A stretch of DNA of 35,432 bases, taken from positions 1-35,432 of the forward strand of contig JAAZCQ010000015.1 of assembly GCA_012513225.1 (NCBI GenBank). Reading direction: 5' to 3'. The notes beneath the pieces were generated by a model. The model worked only from the letters and a program-made list of their open reading frames with translations, was not told the DNA's origin and did not search any database. This DNA is from Erysipelotrichaceae bacterium (GTDB lineage Bacteria > Bacillota_I > Bacilli_A > Erysipelotrichales > Erysipelotrichaceae). This document shows, piece after piece, positions 31,717 to 35,432 of this stretch (position 1 is the first letter of the stretch; every line of letters starts with the position of its first letter). Made by a program: the position numbers and the translations under genes.

Positions 31717-33618
31717 ATGCTGACTTGTTTGCTGCTGTTTATGATACTTTCTTCAGGTAGTGTGTTTGTTACTACATTTTTTAATAGAAAATATGAAGAA
31801 ACTGTTCCATTAACCATATTTTCAATTATATTTATATTGTTTTTTAGTGGAGTTTTTGGATTTTTAAATTTAGGTGTTTATATTATATATGTTATTTCCT
31901 TATTGTTATATTTTTTGTCAATATTTAAATATATAAAAACTAAAAAAGATAATAATGTTTTACAAAACACTTTTACTCCAGCATTTTTTATTTATGCTTT
32001 TACTTTTTTATTATTATTTTGGGGTAATTATAATAGAGTTGCATGTAATTGGGATGAATTTTCACATTGGGCAGATATTGTTAAAGCAATGTATACAATA
32101 AATGATTTTGGAACTAATCCATTATCAAATTCTCTTTTTAAAAGCTACCCTCCAGCAATGGCTTTATTTCAGTATTTTATTCAAAAATTAAATGGTGGTT
32201 TTTCGGAATGGTTATTATATTTTTCATATCAGATTATAAGTTTTTCATTATTTATTCCGTTTTTAAAAGATTTAAAGCATAAAGATATTAAAAAAAATCT
32301 TTTAATATATATTTTAATTTTAATAATAGTATCAATATTTTATACAGATTTTTATAATTCAATATTAATAGATGCATTTCTTGGAATACTATTTGGTTTT
32401 ATTTTTTCTATAATGTTTATTAACGATGGTTATGATCATTTAAATACAATAACTATTGTATTGGCTATAAGTGCCATATCTATAGTTAAAGATGTTGGAA
32501 TGCTTTTTGCAATAATTTCGTTATTAGTATTTATTATTGACATTATTTTTTATAAACAAAATGAAAACTATAGTTATAAAAATTCTTTTTATAAACCAGT
32601 TATAGTTTTAATTGCTACATCTTTATTAGTGATTACTAAAATATTGTGGAAAAATAATTTAACAAAAAATAATGTTCAAATATCTTTTTCTTCAAAAATT
32701 AAATATACAGAATTCATTAAAATTTTAATCGGAAAAGGTTCTATTGATAGTACTAGTTTTTATCGTATTAATGTTTTTAAAAATTATATTCATAATTTGT
32801 GCGTTTATGAAATAAAAATAGGAAATTTTGGTTTTAATAATATTCAGATACTTTTAATTTTATTTGTAGCTTTATATATTGTATATAGTTTATTTGGCAA
32901 ACTTGATGAAAAAAACATCAAGCGTAATAGATTTTTTATGTATTCAGCAATAATAAATACAATTATATATATAATTGGTTTGGCTGCAACTTATATGTAT
33001 AATTTTAGTGAATATGAAGCATTAGCAGTTGCAAGTTTTCAAAGATATATGAATATAATACTTACAATGATTTTGATATTTGTTTTTATTTTAATGCTTA
33101 ATATTTTTATAAAAACAAAAACATATAAAAATATAATATTAAAAATGATATTTGTTATTGTTTTATCAGCACCTTATATAAGTTTATTTAATTTTATTCA
33201 TAGGGACAATGTACAACAGTCAATTGCGATAAGGTACCCTTATGTAGAGATAGTTGAAAAAGCAAATACTTTAATTGATAAAAAACATTCTAAAATATAT
33301 GTAATATCACAAGAGGATAAAGGTTTAGATTTATTAGTTTTAAAATATAATTTAAGACCTGCTCAAATTAATGATAAAGAATGGAGCATTGGTGTTCCTT
33401 TTTATGAAGGTGATATTTGGACTAGTGATTTAAATGCTAAAAAATGGCAAAATACTTTGCTTACAGAGAATTATGATTATGTTTTGATTTATAGGTTAAA
33501 TGATTACTTTGTTGAAAATTATAAATATAATTTTAAAAACACCAAAGATATAGGTGAAAATAAATTGTATAGACTAAACAAAGATACAGGGTTGTTAGAA
33601 TTAGTGGAAATAAAATAA
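31717..33618 (+). CDS. GT-C-like polytopic membrane protein
   Basis: This 633-residue protein has a dozen or so membrane segments over residues 1-490 and a soluble, probably extracellular, C-terminal domain (about 510-633). The first large outer loop has NWDEFSHW, with Asp113-Glu114 in the place of the acidic pair that binds the lipid-phosphate sugar donor in GT-C enzymes, followed by SYPPAMALFQ, a pattern seen in PMT-like and related families. It starts 12 bases after the GT2-GtrA gene with an AGGGAG ribosome site, so it is very likely the transferase that uses that donor to decorate a wall polymer. Acceptor unknown; enzyme activity is inferred from motif and context. Confidence 0.75.
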   Translation: MLTCLLLFMILSSGSVFVTTFFNRKYEETVPLTIFSIIFILFFSGVFGFLNLGVYIIYVISLLLYFLSIFKYIKTKKDNNVLQNTFTPAFFIYAFTFLLLFWGNYNRVACNWDEFSHWADIVKAMYTINDFGTNPLSNSLFKSYPPAMALFQYFIQKLNGGFSEWLLYFSYQIISFSLFIPFLKDLKHKDIKKNLLIYILILIIVSIFYTDFYNSILIDAFLGILFGFIFSIMFINDGYDHLNTITIVLAISAISIVKDVGMLFAIISLLVFIIDIIFYKQNENYSYKNSFYKPVIVLIATSLLVITKILWKNNLTKNNVQISFSSKIKYTEFIKILIGKGSIDSTSFYRINVFKNYIHNLCVYEIKIGNFGFNNIQILLILFVALYIVYSLFGKLDEKNIKRNRFFMYSAIINTIIYIIGLAATYMYNFSEYEALAVASFQRYMNIILTMILIFVFILMLNIFIKTKTYKNIILKMIFVIVLSAPYISLFNFIHRDNVQQSIAIRYPYVEIVEKANTLIDKKHSKIYVISQEDKGLDLLVLKYNLRPAQINDKEWSIGVPFYEGDIWTSDLNAKKWQNTLLTENYDYVLIYRLNDYFVENYKYNFKNTKDIGENKLYRLNKDTGLLELVEIK

Positions 33619-33755
33619 TTTTTATTAATTACTAAATATTTTTAATGTTTATTAGTTATATTTATTAAAAATATTAGATCATATGAATACTATGAACAAC
33701 GGATGAAAGTGTATAAAAAAGAGTAGTTAGATATATCATAAGGGTAAAATATTTA

Positions 33756-33854
33756 ATGATACAAAAATGGATTGAAAAATTTTTAACTTGGATATTGTTT
33801 CTAAATAAGGATGATACATCAAAAAGGTATCATCCTTTCTATTTATCTTCTTGA
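33756..33854 (+). CDS. Possible small ORF, 32 aa, amphipathic
   Basis: An ATG at 33756, with AAGGG about 11 bases upstream, opens a 32-codon frame ending in TGA. The first half (MIQKWIEKFLTWILFL) would form an amphipathic or membrane-inserting helix, like short toxins or modulin peptides. Its second half runs through the hairpin of repeat copy B, which argues for a chance ORF. Nothing in the family knowledge I have identifies it. Confidence 0.15.
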   Translation: MIQKWIEKFLTWILFLNKDDTSKRYHPFYLSS

Positions 33855-33875
33855 AGTTAAAATACAATATTTGAA
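33800..33875 (+). repeat. Hairpin-containing repeat, copy B
   Basis: AAGGATGATAC (33807-33817) and GTATCATCCTT (33827-33837) form a perfect 11-pair stem with a nine-base loop. Flanks CTATTT, AAGTTAAAAT and AATATT match copy A at 30211-30290 in order and spacing. It lies about 190 bases after the GT-C gene and just before rlmD, and may terminate the cassette transcript. Confidence 0.6.
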
Positions 33876-33884
33876 TTATTAAAG

Positions 33885-33890
33885 TATAAT
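33885..33890 (+). promoter_or_regulatory. TATAAT -10 element abutting the rlmD start
   Basis: A perfect TATAAT ends only six bases before the rlmD ATG, and no ribosome-site sequence lies between the preceding hairpin and that ATG. If used, transcription would start at or next to the A of ATG, giving a leaderless message. The -35 region is poor. Confidence 0.4.
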
Positions 33891-33896
33891 ATTTAT

Positions 33897-35225
33897 ATGA
33901 AGAAAAATGATGAGTTTATATCAACTTGTATTGATTATGATAAATACGGTAATGGTGTAGTAAGACATGAGGGAATTGTCTTTTTTGTTAAAGGGTTAAT
34001 AAATGAAGAACAAGCAAAAATAAAGTGTATTTCGATGAAGAAAAATTATGGGTATGGAAAAATAGTTGAACTTATAAAAATCAGTGATGAAAGAGTTGAA
34101 CCAAAATGTAGTGTGTTTAGTTCTTGTGGAGGCTGCACTCTTCAACACATGTCTATAAAAGAACAAGCAAACTTTAAAAAAAGAGTGGTAGAAAATAGTT
34201 TTGAAACTATAGCAAAATTAAATGTTGATGTACATGATGTTTTATATATGGAAGAACCATATAGATATAGGAATAAGGTTCAAGTACCAGTTCAATTTGA
34301 TGAAAAGTTAAAGATAGGTTTTTATAGGAGTTTTTCAAATGATATTGTTGAATTTGATGATTGTATAGTTCAAAGTGAAATATCAAATGAAATTATTGAA
34401 TATATAAAAAAAGAATTAAATAAGTATAGTTTCAAAAATATAGTGAGACATATTTTAATAAAGCATTCTCACTATACTAATGAAGTAATGGTTGTTCTAA
34501 TTGTAAAGAAAGAATCATTGGATTCTATGACATTTTTTATTGATAAACTATATGAAGAGTTTAATCAAATAAAAAGTATTGTAGTAAATATAAATAATAG
34601 AAAAGATAATGTAATTTTAGGAGATAAAGAAATAGTTGTAAAAGGAAATAAGTTTATAAAGGAAAAACTTTGTGGCTTTAATTTTAATATTTCAAGTAAA
34701 TCATTTTTTCAAATAAATCCATATCAAACAGAAATACTTTATAAAAAAGTTATGGAACTTGCAGATATAAAAGAAGATGAAATAGTTTTAGATTTATATT
34801 GTGGAATAGGTACTATTGGTATGATTGCATCTCAATATGGTAAAAAAGTAATTGGAATTGAAGTAGTAAAAGAAGCAATAAAAGATGCAATAATAAATGC
34901 CAAAGAAAATAATATAAATAATATTGAGTTTTATTGTATGGATGCACAAGATGGAGCAGATATGCTTATAGATAATAATTTAAAACCCGATGTAATTATA
35001 GTTGATCCACCTAGGAGAGGGTTAAGTAAAGATGTCATTGATTCAATTGTTACATTATCACCAAATAGATTAATATATGTTTCATGTGATCCTTCTACTT
35101 TAGCAAGAGATTGCAAGATATTTGACGAAAATGGATATAAGGTACTTACAGTAATACCAGTAGATATGTTTGGGTTAACTTCACACGTTGAGTGCGTAGT
35201 ATTGATGTCAAGGGTTGAGAAATAG
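33897..35225 (+). CDS. rlmD: 23S rRNA (uracil-C5)-methyltransferase, RlmD/RumA family
   Basis: This 442-residue enzyme adds a methyl group to C5 of a uridine in 23S rRNA (U1939 for the E. coli enzyme; Gram-positive members can also modify U747). It has an N-terminal TRAM domain, four Cys that match the iron-sulfur cluster ligands (Cys71, 77, 80 and 156), the SAM motif LDLYCGIGTIGM, and catalytic Cys397 in YVSCDPSTLARD. The start is fixed by the TRAM domain but lacks a ribosome site (see the TATAAT entry). The end SHVECVV is encoded by a sequence resembling a known integrative-element attachment core. Gene is complete and ends in TAG. Confidence 0.93.
   Translation: MKKNDEFISTCIDYDKYGNGVVRHEGIVFFVKGLINEEQAKIKCISMKKNYGYGKIVELIKISDERVEPKCSVFSSCGGCTLQHMSIKEQANFKKRVVENSFETIAKLNVDVHDVLYMEEPYRYRNKVQVPVQFDEKLKIGFYRSFSNDIVEFDDCIVQSEISNEIIEYIKKELNKYSFKNIVRHILIKHSHYTNEVMVVLIVKKESLDSMTFFIDKLYEEFNQIKSIVVNINNRKDNVILGDKEIVVKGNKFIKEKLCGFNFNISSKSFFQINPYQTEILYKKVMELADIKEDEIVLDLYCGIGTIGMIASQYGKKVIGIEVVKEAIKDAIINAKENNINNIEFYCMDAQDGADMLIDNNLKPDVIIVDPPRRGLSKDVIDSIVTLSPNRLIYVSCDPSTLARDCKIFDENGYKVLTVIPVDMFGLTSHVECVVLMSRVEK
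35184..35197 (+). other. Attachment-site-like core in the 3' end of rlmD
   Basis: CACGTTGAGTGCGT, coding for the conserved HVECV end of the protein, differs at one base from CACGTGGAGTGCGT, the core I recall for integrative elements that insert in the 3' end of the streptococcal rum gene. Similarity may simply reflect conserved coding sequence. Whether anything is integrated lies beyond the window. Confidence 0.35.
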
Positions 35226-35226
35226 G

Positions 35227-35241
35227 AGTGTTCAAAACACT
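35227..35241 (+). repeat. Small stem-loop after rlmD
   Basis: AGTGTT, loop CAA, AACACT, perfect six-pair stem, starting one base after the rlmD stop. It has no T tract. Confidence 0.5.
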
Positions 35242-35249
35242 GATAAATA

Positions 35250-35325
35250 AAGGGTTTTCAAGGTTGGAAGATTTTTTGCCTGATGTCTGGGAGTGCCTTT
35301 TAACCTTGAAAACCCTTATTTTTGT
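35250..35325 (+). terminator. Very long hairpin after rlmD
   Basis: AAGGGTTTTCAAGGTT (35250-35265) has a perfect 16-base complement at 35302-35317. The stem extends inward by five more pairs (two of them G-U) to a 26-base loop, and is followed by TATTTTTG. It can act as a terminator for rlmD, but the stem is about twice the usual length, so it may be part of a repeat or mobile element. Confidence 0.65.
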
Positions 35326-35338
35326 TTATGAGGAAATA

Positions 35339-35410
35339 GGTCAACTGTAAAAAATGTGTGTAGGGTTGAGTTGACAGATTAGATAAATTCGTAGGGTCGA
35401 GGAGATAGGA
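35339..35410 (+). repeat. Inverted repeat and AGGGTYGAG direct repeats at the window edge
   Basis: GTCAACT (35340-35346) and AGTTGAC (35369-35375) are inverted copies. AGGGTTGAG at 35362 and AGGGTCGAG at 35393 repeat a sequence also present at 35211-35219 over the end of rlmD. The strand is G-rich here, unlike the rest of the window, and no ORF of note is seen. Confidence 0.5.
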
Positions 35411-35432
35411 TAGATGTTATATATGAAGTAAA

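Noticed and set aside
35351-35432. Group II intron 5' end (GTGTG... near the window edge)
   Set aside because: Only the first few bases resemble the consensus; none of the further domain I landmarks are visible and the sequence ends too soon.

Overview
The window is about 35 kb of very AT-rich DNA with short intergenic gaps, overlapping starts and strong GGAGG-type ribosome sites. This fits a low-GC Bacillota lineage, probably the Erysipelotrichia or an uncultured neighbour of the Mollicutes in the gut. The assignment is inferred from gene content and composition, not from a marker search. UGA and UAG both end ordinary genes (UGA at 673-675, 6563-6565 and 17232-17234; UAG at 10426-10428, 24599-24601 and 35223-35225) and Trp is read from UGG, so the standard bacterial code applies.

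Layout. 1-3042: an envelope and lipid operon (3' end of a cardiolipin synthase, a membrane-anchored Amidase_2 peptidoglycan amidase, a patatin-like phospholipase, a HAD-IIB phosphatase). 3387-13384: a PTS locus with a LevR/ManR-type regulator, EIIA, EIIB and EIIC of the lactose/cellobiose family, a Gfo/Idh/MocA oxidoreductase, a MupG/DUF871 TIM-barrel protein and two tandem GH1 6-phospho-beta-glycosidases. 13641-16384 (minus): a D,D-carboxypeptidase, an RluA-type pseudouridine synthase and a methyltransferase. 16449-24601: a GNAT protein, PcrA helicase, DNA ligase LigA and GatCAB, in the pcrA-ligA-gatCAB order familiar from Bacilli. 24652-30204: an unknown single-pass membrane protein, an orphan EIIC, a NagB-like sugar-phosphate protein, a CmpB-family membrane protein (minus) and a third GH1 enzyme. 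30628-33618: a GT2-GtrA fusion plus a GT-C-like membrane protein, probably a surface glycosylation pair. 33897-35225: the RlmD-type rRNA methyltransferase, followed by a structured G-richer tail.

How the genes work together. The PTS genes import and phosphorylate beta-linked disaccharides, and the three GH1 enzymes split the phosphorylated products. The regulator keeps its PTS-sensing domains but has lost the ATPase and sigma54-contact motifs of its AAA+ domain, and the operon it precedes has a good sigmaA-type promoter.

The most notable points are: (1) an in-frame UGA in ligA at the invariant Gly of motif IV; (2) an in-frame UAG near the end of the first EIIC, with a conserved tail after it; (3) the degenerate LevR-type regulator; (4) a diverged direct repeat containing a hairpin on both sides of the glycosylation cassette; (5) an ICE-attachment-like core in the 3' end of rlmD, followed by inverted and direct repeats at the window edge. 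No rRNA, tRNA, CRISPR array or intact transposase was seen.
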